64,000 nucleotides of DNA from Saccharomonospora marina XMU15 (GTDB taxonomy: Bacteria; Actinomycetota; Actinomycetes; Mycobacteriales; Pseudonocardiaceae): NCBI RefSeq assembly GCF_000244955.1, contig NZ_CM001439.1:186001-250000 (forward strand). Direction: 5' to 3'. A program made the translations under genes and the position numbers. Positions 8,981 through 18,275 of the stretch are shown piece after piece. A model generated the notes under the pieces. That model had not been told where the DNA came from, searched no databases, and saw only the letters and a list, made by a program, of their open reading frames with translations. The number at the start of each line of letters is the position of its first letter. The first letter of the stretch is position 1.

Positions 8981-10201
8981 ATGCGCAGCAGAAGAGGCAG
9001 AACGGGCGGCAAGGGGGCTGCCAGATTCGGCGCGGTCGTCGCAGGTGTGTCCATCGCCGCACTGCTCGGCGGTGTCCCCGCCGCGGCCGAAGAGGCGCGG
9101 GGCAATATCGATACAACGCATGGCACGGCCGGCTATACGGTCAATCTCGGCGACGGCAAGGACCGAAGCACCGAACTGTTCGAGTTGGACCTGGACGGTG
9201 GTAACTCGCTGCGGTCCTACTGCGTCGAGATCGACGTCTCCATCGACCCGAAGCGGTCCTTGCGGGAACGGCCGTGGGACGAGTTCCCCAACCCGCATTC
9301 GCCCTTCCACGAGAACCGCAACGAGATCAACTGGGTGCTGCACCACGGCTACCCGGCCAACGGCCTGGACGCGCTCGCGGGCGTGCTGACCGACCAGGGC
9401 GCCGAACTCCACGATGGTCTGGACGAAAAGGAAGCCATCGCGGCTACCCAGGCCGCCGTGTGGCACTACAGCGACGACGAGGACCTCGACCGCGACGACC
9501 CGGCGAAGGGCAAAGGGGCCGACGCCAACGCCGACGCGGACGTGCTCGCGCTTTACGACTACCTCACCGGTGAGGCCAACGTCGGCATCGGCGAGCAGCC
9601 CGACCCTGCGCTCGAACTGACTCCCGAGGAGATCGCGGGCAACGCGGGCGAGAAGCTCGGCCCGTTCACTGTCTCGACGACAGGCGACATCACCGGCCTC
9701 AGCAGCGAGTTGCCCGAGGGCGTGACGCTGACCGACTCCGAGGGCAACGAACTCGAAGGCGGCGACATCGCCGACGGCACCGAGATCTACGTCGACGTGC
9801 CCGCCGACGCGCAGGACGGGGAAGGTTCCTTCGAGCTCGAGGCCAGCGCCCACCTCGACACCGGCAGGCTTTTCGTGAGCGAGGGCTACGGCAAGAAGCC
9901 GGCACAGTCGCTGATCGTCGCCGCCTCGCAGCGTACGAAGCTGACGGCGGGCGCGGGAGTGCAGTGGCAGGCCGCGCCGCAGCCGACGACGCCGCCCGAG
10001 ACCACCACGACCGAGGCGCCGAGCACGACGTCTCAGGTGGCCGCCCCGCCGACGAGCGACGCCTCGGTCTCGCCGCAGGCCAGTGAGGACTCCCTGGCGC
10101 AGACCGGGTTCTCCGCGCTGACACCGATCCTGATCGGCGTCGGACTCGTGGGTGCGGGTGTGGCAGCGCTGCTGCTACAGCGCCGCCGCAAGAACGCCTG
10201 A
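8981..10201 (+). CDS. Sortase-anchored thioester-domain (TQXA) surface protein
   Basis: Cell-wall-anchored exported protein, 406 aa. The ATG at 8981 follows AAGGAG by 4 bp. It has a signal peptide (about 1-36, ending AAAE). The thioester-domain residues are visible: Cys in SLRSYCVEIDV and Gln in the TQAAVWHYSD motif, which in this family form an internal Cys-Gln thioester able to bind host or matrix nucleophiles. A long acidic beta-rich region follows, then a Thr/Pro-rich wall-spanning stretch. The C-terminus has an LAQTG sorting signal, a hydrophobic helix and an RRRKNA tail. A strong terminator follows. Its ligand is unknown. Confidence 0.9.
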   Translation: MRSRRGRTGGKGAARFGAVVAGVSIAALLGGVPAAAEEARGNIDTTHGTAGYTVNLGDGKDRSTELFELDLDGGNSLRSYCVEIDVSIDPKRSLRERPWDEFPNPHSPFHENRNEINWVLHHGYPANGLDALAGVLTDQGAELHDGLDEKEAIAATQAAVWHYSDDEDLDRDDPAKGKGADANADADVLALYDYLTGEANVGIGEQPDPALELTPEEIAGNAGEKLGPFTVSTTGDITGLSSELPEGVTLTDSEGNELEGGDIADGTEIYVDVPADAQDGEGSFELEASAHLDTGRLFVSEGYGKKPAQSLIVAASQRTKLTAGAGVQWQAAPQPTTPPETTTTEAPSTTSQVAAPPTSDASVSPQASEDSLAQTGFSALTPILIGVGLVGAGVAALLLQRRRKNA

Positions 10202-10216
10202 CGGCCGAGTGGCCAT

Positions 10217-10256
10217 GAGAAGGCCCCTGAAGCCGCGCGGCTTCAGGGGCCTTCTC
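10217..10256. terminator. Bidirectional 18-bp-stem terminator
   Basis: Perfect stem 10217-10234 with 10239-10256, loop GCGC. It lies exactly between the convergent thioester-protein gene and the CitE-like gene and probably terminates both. Confidence 0.9.
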
Positions 10257-10263
10257 GGTTGGT

Positions 10264-11124
10264 TCAGTCCTGCTTCTCGATGGCCTCGGCGAGGGAGAGG
10301 ATGCGGCGGGCGTTGTCCACATGCAGGTTCTCGATCATCCGGCCGCCGACGGTGACCACACCGAGCCCCTTGGCACGGGCCTGCTCGAACGCGTCGATGA
10401 TCTCGCGAGCCTGCTCGATCTCCTCTTCCGACGGCGCGAAAACCCGGTTGCAGGGCTCGATTTGCCCGGGGTGGATCAGCGTCTTGCCGTCGAAGCCGTA
10501 CCGCCTGCCCTGCAGGCACTCGACCTCGAAGCCTTCGGGGTCACGCACGTCGTTGTAGACGCCGTCCAGGATCGCCTTCCCCGCGGCCCGGGCCGCGAGC
10601 AGGCACAGCGACAACCCGCCGAGCAGCGGCCCCCTGCCGGGCACGAACTCGGCGTGCAGTTCCTTCGCCAGATCGTTGGTACCCATCACCAGCACGGTCA
10701 GCCGCTCGCTGGCCGTGGCGATCTCCTCAGCCCGCAGCATCGCGACGGGCGTTTCCAGCATCGCCCAGATCGTGGTGTGCTCTGGCGCGCCGCCGAGTTC
10801 GAGCGCGCGCTCGATGTTCTGCACATCGCGGGCCGAGTTGATCTTTGGGACGACCACGGCCGCCGGACCAGCCTGCGCGGCCGCCCGCAGGTCGGCGTCG
10901 TGCCACTCGGTGTCCAACCCGTTGACCCGGATCGTCACCTCTTTCGAGCCGTAGTCACCCGAGGCGGCGGCCGCGCACACCCGGTCCCTGGCTTCCTCCT
11001 TGGCCTCCGGCGCGACCGCGTCCTCCAGGTCGAGGATCAGCGCGTCGGCCGGCAGCGTCTTCGCTTTCTCCAGTGCGCGCTCGTTGGCTCCTGGCAGATA
11101 CAGAACGGAGCGGCGGGGTCTCAC
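10264..11124 (-). CDS. HpcH/HpaI aldolase / citrate lyase beta-subunit (CitE-like) family lyase
   Basis: TIM-barrel CoA-thioester lyase, 286 aa. Family motifs: [14 protein letters not shown], the metal/acid block [14 protein letters not shown], the CoA/Arg region [17 protein letters not shown] with the Mg-binding Glu, GTNDLAKEL and the C-terminal [12 protein letters not shown]. It works in reversible aldol cleavage of malyl-, citramalyl- or similar CoA esters. Its ATG overlaps the stop of the upstream paralogue by 4 bp, so the two are translated together and may form a mixed enzyme or act on successive substrates. The exact substrate cannot be read from sequence. Confidence 0.88.
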   Translation of the reverse strand: MRPRRSVLYLPGANERALEKAKTLPADALILDLEDAVAPEAKEEARDRVCAAAASGDYGSKEVTIRVNGLDTEWHDADLRAAAQAGPAAVVVPKINSARDVQNIERALELGGAPEHTTIWAMLETPVAMLRAEEIATASERLTVLVMGTNDLAKELHAEFVPGRGPLLGGLSLCLLAARAAGKAILDGVYNDVRDPEGFEVECLQGRRYGFDGKTLIHPGQIEPCNRVFAPSEEEIEQAREIIDAFEQARAKGLGVVTVGGRMIENLHVDNARRILSLAEAIEKQD

Positions 11125-12191
11125 GAGAGGGCCTCCTCGGTGGCGGCGTCGTACGCCTTCGCCAGTTCAGGGTCACGTTCGGCAAGGGCATCGGCCAGTT
11201 CGGCCACCACCCTGCACTGCTTCACCGAAGCGTCATCCTGCATCTTGCCGTCGATCATCACCGCGCCGGTGCCGTCGCCCATGGCGGCGATCACCTTGCG
11301 TGCCCATGCCACGTCCTCGGGCGTGGGGGAGAACACCTTCTTGGCGATGTCGATCTGCGCGGGGTGCAGGCTCCACGCGCCGACACAGCCGAGCAGGAAC
11401 GCGTTGCGGAACTGGTCCTCGCACGCCACCACGTCACGGATGTCGCCGAACGGTCCGTAGTAGGGCAGGATCCCGTTCAGCACGCAGGCGTCCACCATGC
11501 GGGCCACGGTGTAGTGCCACAGGTCCTGCTGGTACGTCGTGCGACCGGCGTGCAGGTCGTCGCCGACCGGGTCGGTGCGAACCAGGTAACCGGGATGCCC
11601 ACCGCCGACCCTGGTGGTCTTCATCCGGCGGCTCGCGGCGAGGTCGGCGGGCCCCAGTGAGATGCCCTGCATCCGGGGGCTCGCGCCCGCGATCTCCTCG
11701 ACGTTCGCGACGCCGCTCGCGGTCTCCAGGATGGCGTGAACCAGCAGCGGCCTGCGCAGTCCCGCCCGTGCCTCCAACTGGGCGAGCAGCCGGTCGACGT
11801 AGTGGATGTCGGCAGCACCCTCCACCTTCGGCACCATGATGACGTCGAGCTTGTCGCCGATCTCGGTGACGAGGGTGATGAGGTCGTCAAGCACCCACGG
11901 CGAGTCGAGGCTGTTGATCCGGGTCCACAGCTGGGTGCCGCCGAAGTCGTTCTCCCTGGCGATGCGCACCAGCCCCGCCCTGGCCGCCTCCTTGCGGTCG
12001 GCCTTCACGGCGTCTTCGAGGTTTCCGAGCAGGACGTCGACCTTCTTCGCCAGGTCGGGCACCTTCGTCGCCATCTTCCCGTTGCTGGGGTCGAAGAAGT
12101 GGATCATCCTCGACGGCAGCGCCGGGATTTGCCTCGGCGGTTGTGGCGCACCCACGGCCAGGGGTGCGAAGAAGTCCTTCGGCGAGCGCAT
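11121..12191 (-). CDS. CitE-like lyase, L-malyl-CoA/beta-methylmalyl-CoA lyase type
   Basis: Second HpcH/HpaI-citrate lyase family member, 356 aa, first gene of the pair. It has [66 protein letters not shown] and [13 protein letters not shown]. The long C-terminal extension resembles malyl-CoA lyases of the glyoxylate/ethylmalonyl-CoA routes more than CitE proper. The presence of two divergent paralogues in one operon parallels organisms with both malyl-CoA lyase and thioesterase or citramalyl lyase functions. That parallel is an inference. Confidence 0.85.
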   Translation of the reverse strand: MRSPKDFFAPLAVGAPQPPRQIPALPSRMIHFFDPSNGKMATKVPDLAKKVDVLLGNLEDAVKADRKEAARAGLVRIARENDFGGTQLWTRINSLDSPWVLDDLITLVTEIGDKLDVIMVPKVEGAADIHYVDRLLAQLEARAGLRRPLLVHAILETASGVANVEEIAGASPRMQGISLGPADLAASRRMKTTRVGGGHPGYLVRTDPVGDDLHAGRTTYQQDLWHYTVARMVDACVLNGILPYYGPFGDIRDVVACEDQFRNAFLLGCVGAWSLHPAQIDIAKKVFSPTPEDVAWARKVIAAMGDGTGAVMIDGKMQDDASVKQCRVVAELADALAERDPELAKAYDAATEEALS

Positions 12192-12281
12192 CGTGCTCCT
12201 TGCAGCAATCGGTACTACCGGCCCGTAACCCTAGCCCGGCCGCTGAGGGAACCGCTGCGGCAGATGTCACCTCACAGTCGC

Positions 12282-14036
12282 ATGAGTGAGTGGTCGTTGC
12301 CGGGCTTCACCGAGACGGCGCTGCTCGGCGAGGGTGGATTCGGCCGGGTCGTGCTGGCCAGGCGGGACGCCACCGGCGAGCATGTGGCGATCAAGTACCT
12401 GTACCCGCGCCACCTCGGCGACCCGGCCAAACTCGCCGAGTTCCGCGCGGAGGCTCACGTGCTGAGCAGGGTGAACAGCCCGCACGTCGCGCGGCTGTAC
12501 CAGTTCAGTGAGACCGGCCAGGGTGCCGCCATCGTCATGGAGGCGGTGGCGGGGGTGAGCCTGCGCGCGGTGCTGTCCGCGGCGGGCGTGCTGCGGCCCG
12601 AGTCGGCGCTCGCCGTGCTGAAGGGCTCGCTGCTGGGGCTCGCCGCCGCGCACGCCGAGGGCATCGTGCACCGCGACTACAAGCCACCGAACGTGCTTGT
12701 CTCACCCGACGGGCAGAGCAAGTTGGTGGACTTCGGCATCGCCGTGCTCGCGGGGCAGGCAGGCGCGCCCGTCGGCACTCCCGCCTACATGGCGCCCGAG
12801 CAGTGGAGCGGTCTCGCGGTGGGCCCCGCCACCGACGTCTACGCCGCCACCTGCGTGTTCTTCGAGTGTGTCACCGGAAGGCGACCGTACGAGTCCACCG
12901 ACACCGAGTGGTTGCGCTCGCTGCACCAGCAGGCGCCGGTGCCCTCGCACGCGGCTCCGGAAGCCGTGCGCGGGCTGATCAGCAGGGGCATGGCCAAGGA
13001 CGCGCGGCAGCGCCCCGCCACCGCCGACCTGTTCGTCGCCGAGTTGGAGGCCGCCGCCAGGTCCGCCTACGGCGAGGACTGGGAACGGCGTGGCAAGGGT
13101 TCGCTGGCCGCGCGGGCAGGCGTGCTGCTCGCCGCGTCGCCGCTTGCCGTGCTCGCGGCGAGTTCGGCGGTGGCGCCCGCCACCGGCGCCGTGATGGCGG
13201 GCGCGGGCAAGGGCATCGCGGCCGCGGCCGGAGCCAAGATCGCCGCGTCGGTGGTGGCCGCCGCGGTGGTGGCCGCGACGGCGACGGTGGTGGTGGTCAC
13301 CAACCAGGGCACGGAGGCTCCCCCGGCGGACGGCAGGCCCTCCGTGGAGCAGGTCGCGCTGCAGGCGTCGGTGCGTGAAAGGCAGGAGGACTTCGGCGAC
13401 TTCACGTTCAGCGGTCAGTACGTGCGGATCAGCGGTCATCCAGACCAGGAGATCCAGCGCAGGGCCAACGAACTGCTGATGGCTCCGCTCGACGACTGGA
13501 TCGAGCACGCCCGTTCCGGGCTGCTCGGTCCAGACCCGGACGGGCGAGTTCCGGAGGCGACCACGCGGGTGGAGATCCTGCGCCAGGACGAGCGGGTGAT
13601 CTCCGTGCGGTACAGCCGCTTGATCGCCTCCCCGCAGTTCGGCAACCGCGGAGGCTACGGCTTTCGGCTGGTCACGGTGGATCTCACCACGGGTGGGCCG
13701 CTGAACGCGCCGCAGGTGTTCGCCGATGCGGCGAGCAGCGCCGCGGGAGCCTCGCTGCTCGAGGAACCGATCCTGGCGCACGCGGGCGGTAGCTACTGCC
13801 CCGGTTCGCCGCAGGTGCAGGCACCGATGTCGCCCCGGTTCCTGACCGAGCCGTACACCGCCGGAGGCGGCGATCCCGCGGTTCAGACCGGCTTCACTGC
13901 GGACGGGGTGGAGTTCCTTGTCTACGCCCCGGCCTTCGGGCACGCGATGGCCTGCGACTTCAAGTCCTATGTCGTGCCGTACCGAGAGGTCGAGGCACTG
14001 ATGACCCGCCACGCCAGGGAAGTGCTGAAGAAGTGA
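12282..14036 (+). CDS. Membrane Ser/Thr protein kinase
   Basis: Hanks-type kinase of 584 aa, separate from the pknA cluster. N-terminal catalytic domain: GEGGFGRVVLA, VAIKYLYP (ATP Lys), catalytic loop HRDYKPPNVLV, DFGIAVL, GTPAYMAPEQW. The kinase domain ends near residue 265. A hydrophobic stretch rich in Ala/Val (about 285-345) holds the membrane span, followed by an extracytoplasmic domain of about 240 aa with no family I recognise, including an RsiV-like flavour (VEILRQDERVISVRYS). I take the ATG at 12282 by family start; the ATG at 12264 (AGGGA 13 bp upstream) is the alternative. The signal sensed is unknown. Confidence 0.9.
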   Translation: MSEWSLPGFTETALLGEGGFGRVVLARRDATGEHVAIKYLYPRHLGDPAKLAEFRAEAHVLSRVNSPHVARLYQFSETGQGAAIVMEAVAGVSLRAVLSAAGVLRPESALAVLKGSLLGLAAAHAEGIVHRDYKPPNVLVSPDGQSKLVDFGIAVLAGQAGAPVGTPAYMAPEQWSGLAVGPATDVYAATCVFFECVTGRRPYESTDTEWLRSLHQQAPVPSHAAPEAVRGLISRGMAKDARQRPATADLFVAELEAAARSAYGEDWERRGKGSLAARAGVLLAASPLAVLAASSAVAPATGAVMAGAGKGIAAAAGAKIAASVVAAAVVAATATVVVVTNQGTEAPPADGRPSVEQVALQASVRERQEDFGDFTFSGQYVRISGHPDQEIQRRANELLMAPLDDWIEHARSGLLGPDPDGRVPEATTRVEILRQDERVISVRYSRLIASPQFGNRGGYGFRLVTVDLTTGGPLNAPQVFADAASSAAGASLLEEPILAHAGGSYCPGSPQVQAPMSPRFLTEPYTAGGGDPAVQTGFTADGVEFLVYAPAFGHAMACDFKSYVVPYREVEALMTRHAREVLKK

Positions 14037-14290
14037 TCGCGGCCGAACACCGACACGCTTCGAAGGCGACCGTTCGGCCGGACGTCACCCATCCGGCCGC
14101 ACCGTCGGGCCGAAGTCCCGAAACCGCCCATCGACCGATCACCGACCGTTCGGCGCCGCCGATCGCAGGTAGGCGCTGAACCCGCAGACCTGCTCCGTTG
14201 TCGCTGGTACCTAACTTATGTGCCGTTTGTTCGCGGCACGGAGATACGAATGCGTGGCTCGCACGAGAACGGCAGAGGGAGGCGGACTTC

Positions 14291-14932
14291 GTGGCGGTAA
14301 CACGTGGGCAGACCGCGGTGACGAGCGGTTCGAACAGCACCCGGTCGGTCCCCAGCCGTGTCGTGCCGCCTGTCGAGCTTCCGGCGGACCCCGACCGGCT
14401 CGCCCGTGAGGCGGCGGCCCGGCTGGGCTGGGACGGGGTCGTGCTCCCGCACCGAAAGCTGTTCGGCAGGCACGTGTCCGTCGTGGCCAGGCTGCGGTCC
14501 GAGGCGCACGCCGAGCGGATCGCCATCGGTGTGGAGCCGGTGACCGATCGAGCCACCGTGGCCACCTGGACCTGGCCGGAGTTGGCGCCGACGGCCCCGC
14601 CCGCCGCGGTGCGTGTCGTGGGTGTGCTGGCAGTGGCAAGGCATTGGCGCACCGGGATGGCGGCGGCGGTCCCGTTCGCCCGCTACGGCGAGGCGGCCAT
14701 GGTGCTGCCGACCTCCGCGGCGCTGAGCCACGACTACGTCGACAACTGCCTGCCTCGAGCACGCGCCTACGGTCTGGGTGTGGTGACCGCGGACGAGGAC
14801 GTCACCATGGAGCTGGACCTGGCTTCCCGCGTCGACCGGATCACGCTCGGCGAGGACCCCGTTTCCCGCTGGATCAACGAGATGGCCTACGAGCAACTGC
14901 TCGCACTGGAAGCGCCCGCTCCGGCCGAGTGA
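14291..14932 (+). CDS. Hypothetical protein
   Basis: 213 aa, not recognised. The GTG at 14291 is chosen because GGAGG lies 8 bp upstream; the frame extends further up but without a site. The protein is soluble, with no signal or membrane helix. It has an N-terminal Thr/Ser-rich 25 residues, a central alpha/beta-looking stretch (HVSVVARLRSEAHAERIAIG), and an acidic C-terminus rich in Ala/Glu. Codon use is like its neighbours. It is preceded by a 254-bp gap, so it probably has its own promoter, and it is 15 bp from the next gene, with which it may be co-transcribed. Confidence 0.75.
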   Translation: MAVTRGQTAVTSGSNSTRSVPSRVVPPVELPADPDRLAREAAARLGWDGVVLPHRKLFGRHVSVVARLRSEAHAERIAIGVEPVTDRATVATWTWPELAPTAPPAAVRVVGVLAVARHWRTGMAAAVPFARYGEAAMVLPTSAALSHDYVDNCLPRARAYGLGVVTADEDVTMELDLASRVDRITLGEDPVSRWINEMAYEQLLALEAPAPAE

Positions 14933-14947
14933 ACCAGAGCACGACGG

Positions 14948-15601
14948 ATGCGAGTTGTCATAGCCGGTGGTCACGGCAAGATCGCGATGCGACTCGAGAA
15001 GCTGCTCGCGGCGAACGGTGACACTGCCGTGGGGATCATCCGCAACCCCGACCACGCGGCCGAGCTCCGTGACGTAGGGGCGCACCCGGTGGTGCTCGAT
15101 CTCGAACGGGCCGAGGTGGACGACGTCGCCGAGGTGCTTTCGGGCGCCGACGTGGCCGTGTTCTCGGCCGGTGCCGGTCCCGGTAGTGGTGCCGTGCGCA
15201 AGGACACGGTGGACCGTGCGGCGGCCGTACTGTTCGCGCGCGCCGCCGAACGCGCCGGTGTGCGTCGCTTCGTGCAGGTCGGTTCCATGGGAGCGGGCAG
15301 ACCCGTCGACGCCGAGCAGGTGGGCGAGGTGTCCGCGGCCTACCTGCGTGCGAAGGCCGCGGCCGAGCGGGACCTGCGCGAGCGGGAACTGGATTGGACC
15401 ATTCTGCGGCCGGGCAGGCTCACCGACGAGCCGGGTACCGGGCTCGTCAAGCTCGCCGACGAGGTGGAGCGGGCGGACGTGCCCCGTGACGATGTCGCGG
15501 CGGTGCTGTTGCGGTTGCTCGCCGACTCCGCCACCGTGGGCCGCACTCTGGAGTTGACCTCCGGAAACACGCCGATCGAGGAGGCCGTGGCGCGCCTGTG
15601 A
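14948..15601 (+). CDS. NAD(P)-binding, atypical SDR / NmrA-like protein
   Basis: 217 aa Rossmann protein. It starts with the dinucleotide loop RVVIAGGHGKIAMRLEKLL, then LDLERAEVDDVAEVLSGADVAVFSAGAG, VRRFVQVGSMGAG, YLRAKAAAERDLRE (Tyr-x3-Lys-like placement) and WTILRPGRLTDEPGTG, the layout of the SDR_a5/YwnB group of NAD(P)H-binding oxidoreductases or sensors. The substrate is unknown. It directly follows the hypothetical gene on the same strand. Confidence 0.87.
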   Translation: MRVVIAGGHGKIAMRLEKLLAANGDTAVGIIRNPDHAAELRDVGAHPVVLDLERAEVDDVAEVLSGADVAVFSAGAGPGSGAVRKDTVDRAAAVLFARAAERAGVRRFVQVGSMGAGRPVDAEQVGEVSAAYLRAKAAAERDLRERELDWTILRPGRLTDEPGTGLVKLADEVERADVPRDDVAAVLLRLLADSATVGRTLELTSGNTPIEEAVARL

Positions 15602-15626
15602 TCGCGCTCGCGACACCGTTGCCACC

Positions 15627-16934
15627 TCAACCGACCGGCCCGAGCACTCGATCGAGGTAGGCGTTGGAGAACGTCGCTCCGGGATCGACCTGTGCGCGCA
15701 GCCGTACGAAGTCGTCGAAGCGCGGGTAGCGCTCGCGCAGCGCGGCCGCGTCGAGGTCGTGCAGCTTGCCCCAGTGCGGCCTGCCGCCGAACTCGCCTGC
15801 GATCCTGGCGAATCCCTCGAAGTACTCCCGGTACGGCATGCCCACGTACTGATGCACCGCGATGTAGGCGCTGTCGCGACCGTATGCCGTGGACAACCAG
15901 ATGTCGTCGGCGGCCGCGACCCGGACCTCCACGGGGAAAGCCACCGGGTGCCGCAGCTTCGGCACCAGCGCGCGAAGCTCTGCGAGTACGTCGAGCACCG
16001 CCGACCTCGGCACCGCGAACTCCGACTCGACGAACCGCACCGCGCGCTGGGTGGCGAAGACCCGATGGGAGGCGTCGCTGTAGTCGCGGGCGGAAAGCAC
16101 CGAGGAGGCGAAGCCGCCGAGTGAGGGCACCAGCCGGGGAACGGCGCGGCCGATCCGGCACAGCGCGCCGAAGGCCGCGTTCTCCATGACCGTGTAGTCG
16201 ACGAACTCCCGCGCTCTGGAGAGCGGGCGTGGCCGCGTGCCCGCAGGTTGCCGGTTATTCCGCTTGACCAGCGCGTTCTTGCCGTAGGGGAACCAGTAGA
16301 ACTCGAAGTGGTCGTTGTGTTCGGCGAGTTCGTGGAACTCGGAAAGTACTCGTTCGAGTGGTTCCGGACGTTCGCTGGCCGCGAGCACGAAGGCGGGTTC
16401 ACACCGCAGGGTCACGGTGCTGATGACGCCGAGTGCGCCGAGTCCGACTCTCGCGGCGTCGAACAGTTCCGGCCGCAGTTCGCGCGAGCAGGTCACGATC
16501 GACCCGTCGGCCAGTACGAGTTCCAGAGCCTCCACCTGCGTGGCGAGGCCGCCGAACCGGGCGCCGGTGCCGTGCGTGCCCGTGGAGATGGCGCCCGCGA
16601 TGGTCTGGGCGTCGATGTCGCCGAGGTTGCTCATGGCGAGCCCCATCGCGGCGAGCGCGGTGTTCAGTTCCCGCAGCGTGGTGGCCGAGCGCACGGTCAC
16701 AAGGCCGGAAGCGGAGTCGGCCGACACGATGCCCTTCCACGCGCGAAGGTCGATCGTGTCACCGTCGGCCACGGCGATGCCGGTGAACGAGTGTCCGCTG
16801 CCTGGCACCTTGACCCGCTGTCCCTGCGCGGAGGCGTCAGCGACGATCTTGGCGATGTCCTCGGCGGTGAGCGGTCGGTGGACCCGGCGCGGCAGAGCGC
16901 TCTCGGTTCCCGCCCAGTTGGTCCACGGCTTCAT
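15627..16934 (-). CDS. FAD-linked D-arabinono-1,4-lactone / L-gulonolactone oxidase
   Basis: Flavoenzyme of the vanillyl-alcohol/aldonolactone oxidase family, 435 aa. It has the FAD-binding PP-loop PGSGHSFTGIAVADG (the His is the residue that carries covalent FAD in relatives), MSNLGDIDAQTIAGAISTGTHGTG, and the C-terminal signature RPHWGKLHDLD, followed by DPGATFSNAYLDRVLG. It oxidises a sugar 1,4-lactone. The ATG at 16934 (MKPWTNWAGT) fits the family; the longer reading frame would run into the divergent promoter. It is divergent from the next gene, with about 76 bp between starts. Confidence 0.92.
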   Translation of the reverse strand: MKPWTNWAGTESALPRRVHRPLTAEDIAKIVADASAQGQRVKVPGSGHSFTGIAVADGDTIDLRAWKGIVSADSASGLVTVRSATTLRELNTALAAMGLAMSNLGDIDAQTIAGAISTGTHGTGARFGGLATQVEALELVLADGSIVTCSRELRPELFDAARVGLGALGVISTVTLRCEPAFVLAASERPEPLERVLSEFHELAEHNDHFEFYWFPYGKNALVKRNNRQPAGTRPRPLSRAREFVDYTVMENAAFGALCRIGRAVPRLVPSLGGFASSVLSARDYSDASHRVFATQRAVRFVESEFAVPRSAVLDVLAELRALVPKLRHPVAFPVEVRVAAADDIWLSTAYGRDSAYIAVHQYVGMPYREYFEGFARIAGEFGGRPHWGKLHDLDAAALRERYPRFDDFVRLRAQVDPGATFSNAYLDRVLGPVG

Positions 16935-17010
16935 GTACGCATCACGCCCTCGCAGTTTCTCCAACACGATAGGTGAACAGCATTCGTGTTTCAACGTCAC
17001 TTGACGTACC

Positions 17011-18204
17011 GTGGGCCGCGTGACCACGGGAAACGCCAGCTACGACTCGGCGACGAAACACCTTGACCCGCCACTGGCGATTGTCGACCTCGACGCCTTC
17101 GACGCCAACGCGCACGACCTGACGCGTCGCGCGGCAGGGTTGCCCGTGCGGGTGGCCAGCAAGTCGGTGCGGTGCAGGCACCTGCTGGAGCGGGCGCTGG
17201 CCCGGCCGGGCTTTCGCGGCGTGCTCGCCTACTCGTTGGCCGAAGCGATGTGGCTGTTCCAACGGGGCAGCTGTGACGACATCGTGGTCGGCTACCCGTC
17301 GGTGGACCGCTCCGCGCTGCGCGCCCTCGCCGCCGACGACGCAGCCCGCGCCGCCATCACGATCATGGTCGACTCGCCGGAGCACCTCGACGCCGTCGAT
17401 GCCGCACTCGGGCGTGAGCACCCGGAGATCAGGGTGTGCCTCGAGTTCGACGCGTCGTGGCGACCACTGCCCGGCGTGCACGTGGGAACGCGCAGATCAC
17501 CGGTCTTCACGCCGCGACAGGCGGCCCGGCTCGCCGGGACCATCGCGGGTCGCCGTGGGTTTCGGCTTGCCGGCGTGATGGGGTACGAGGGCCAGATCGC
17601 CGGGGTACCTGACGGCGCGCCTGGTCTCCGGGGAGCCGTGGTGCGCTGGATGCAGCGGCATTCCGCCGCCGAACTGGCTCCTCGCAGGGCAGCCGTGGTG
17701 GAGGCGGTGCGCGCGGTGGCCGACCTGGAGTTCGTCAACGCGGGCGGCACCGGAAGCCTCGAACTGACCAGGGTCGAACCGGCGGTCACCGAGGTCACCG
17801 CTGGGTCCGGGCTGCTCGGACCCGCGCTGTTCTCCCGCTACTCCCGCTTCACGCCGCGACCGGCGGCACTGTTCGCGCTGCCGGTGGTGCGCCGCCCCAC
17901 TTCCCGGATCGCGACCCTCTTCGCCGGTGGCTACGTCGCCTCCGGCAAGGCCGGGCCGTCACGGCTGCCGTCGCCCTACCTGCCGTCCGGGCTACGGCTG
18001 CTCGGAGTGGAGGGCGCGGGAGAGGTGCAGACCCCCGTCACCGGTGACGCCGCACGGTCGCTGCGGCTGGGTGACCGGGTGTGGCTACGCCACGCGAAGT
18101 CCGGGGAGTTGGCCGAACACTTCACCGAGTACCACCTCGTGGCGGGTGAGCGGGTGGAATCGTCGGTGCCCACCTACCGGGGAGAGGGGCAGTGCTTCGG
18201 CTGA
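17011..18204 (+). CDS. Alanine-racemase N-domain / amino-acid deaminase-aldolase family PLP protein
   Basis: 397 aa, fold-type III PLP enzyme related to D-threonine aldolase and D-serine deaminase. It has PLAIVDLDAFDAN, the Schiff-base lysine region PVRVASKSVRCRHLL, GVMGYEGQIAGV, FVNAGGTGSLEL and a C-terminal beta-domain with LRLGDRVWLRHAKSGELAEHF, including the His of the metal site in the D-TA group. A GTG at 17011 gives this length; a second GTG at 17020 has equal support, as neither has a clear ribosome site and a leaderless mRNA is possible. It is divergent from the lactone oxidase. The substrate is unknown. Confidence 0.85.
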   Translation: MGRVTTGNASYDSATKHLDPPLAIVDLDAFDANAHDLTRRAAGLPVRVASKSVRCRHLLERALARPGFRGVLAYSLAEAMWLFQRGSCDDIVVGYPSVDRSALRALAADDAARAAITIMVDSPEHLDAVDAALGREHPEIRVCLEFDASWRPLPGVHVGTRRSPVFTPRQAARLAGTIAGRRGFRLAGVMGYEGQIAGVPDGAPGLRGAVVRWMQRHSAAELAPRRAAVVEAVRAVADLEFVNAGGTGSLELTRVEPAVTEVTAGSGLLGPALFSRYSRFTPRPAALFALPVVRRPTSRIATLFAGGYVASGKAGPSRLPSPYLPSGLRLLGVEGAGEVQTPVTGDAARSLRLGDRVWLRHAKSGELAEHFTEYHLVAGERVESSVPTYRGEGQCFG

Positions 18205-18275
18205 CGGCGAGGCGATGAGTTTTTCGGCGCGGGCGAGTCCAACTGCCGGAAATCGGAACGGAAGGAAGACGCCCG

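Noticed and set aside
14216-16402. 728-codon open frame on the minus strand
   Set aside because: It is antisense to the hypothetical, NAD(P)-binding and lactone oxidase genes. Its composition is Arg/Thr/Ser/His-rich shadow coding and it has no domain logic.
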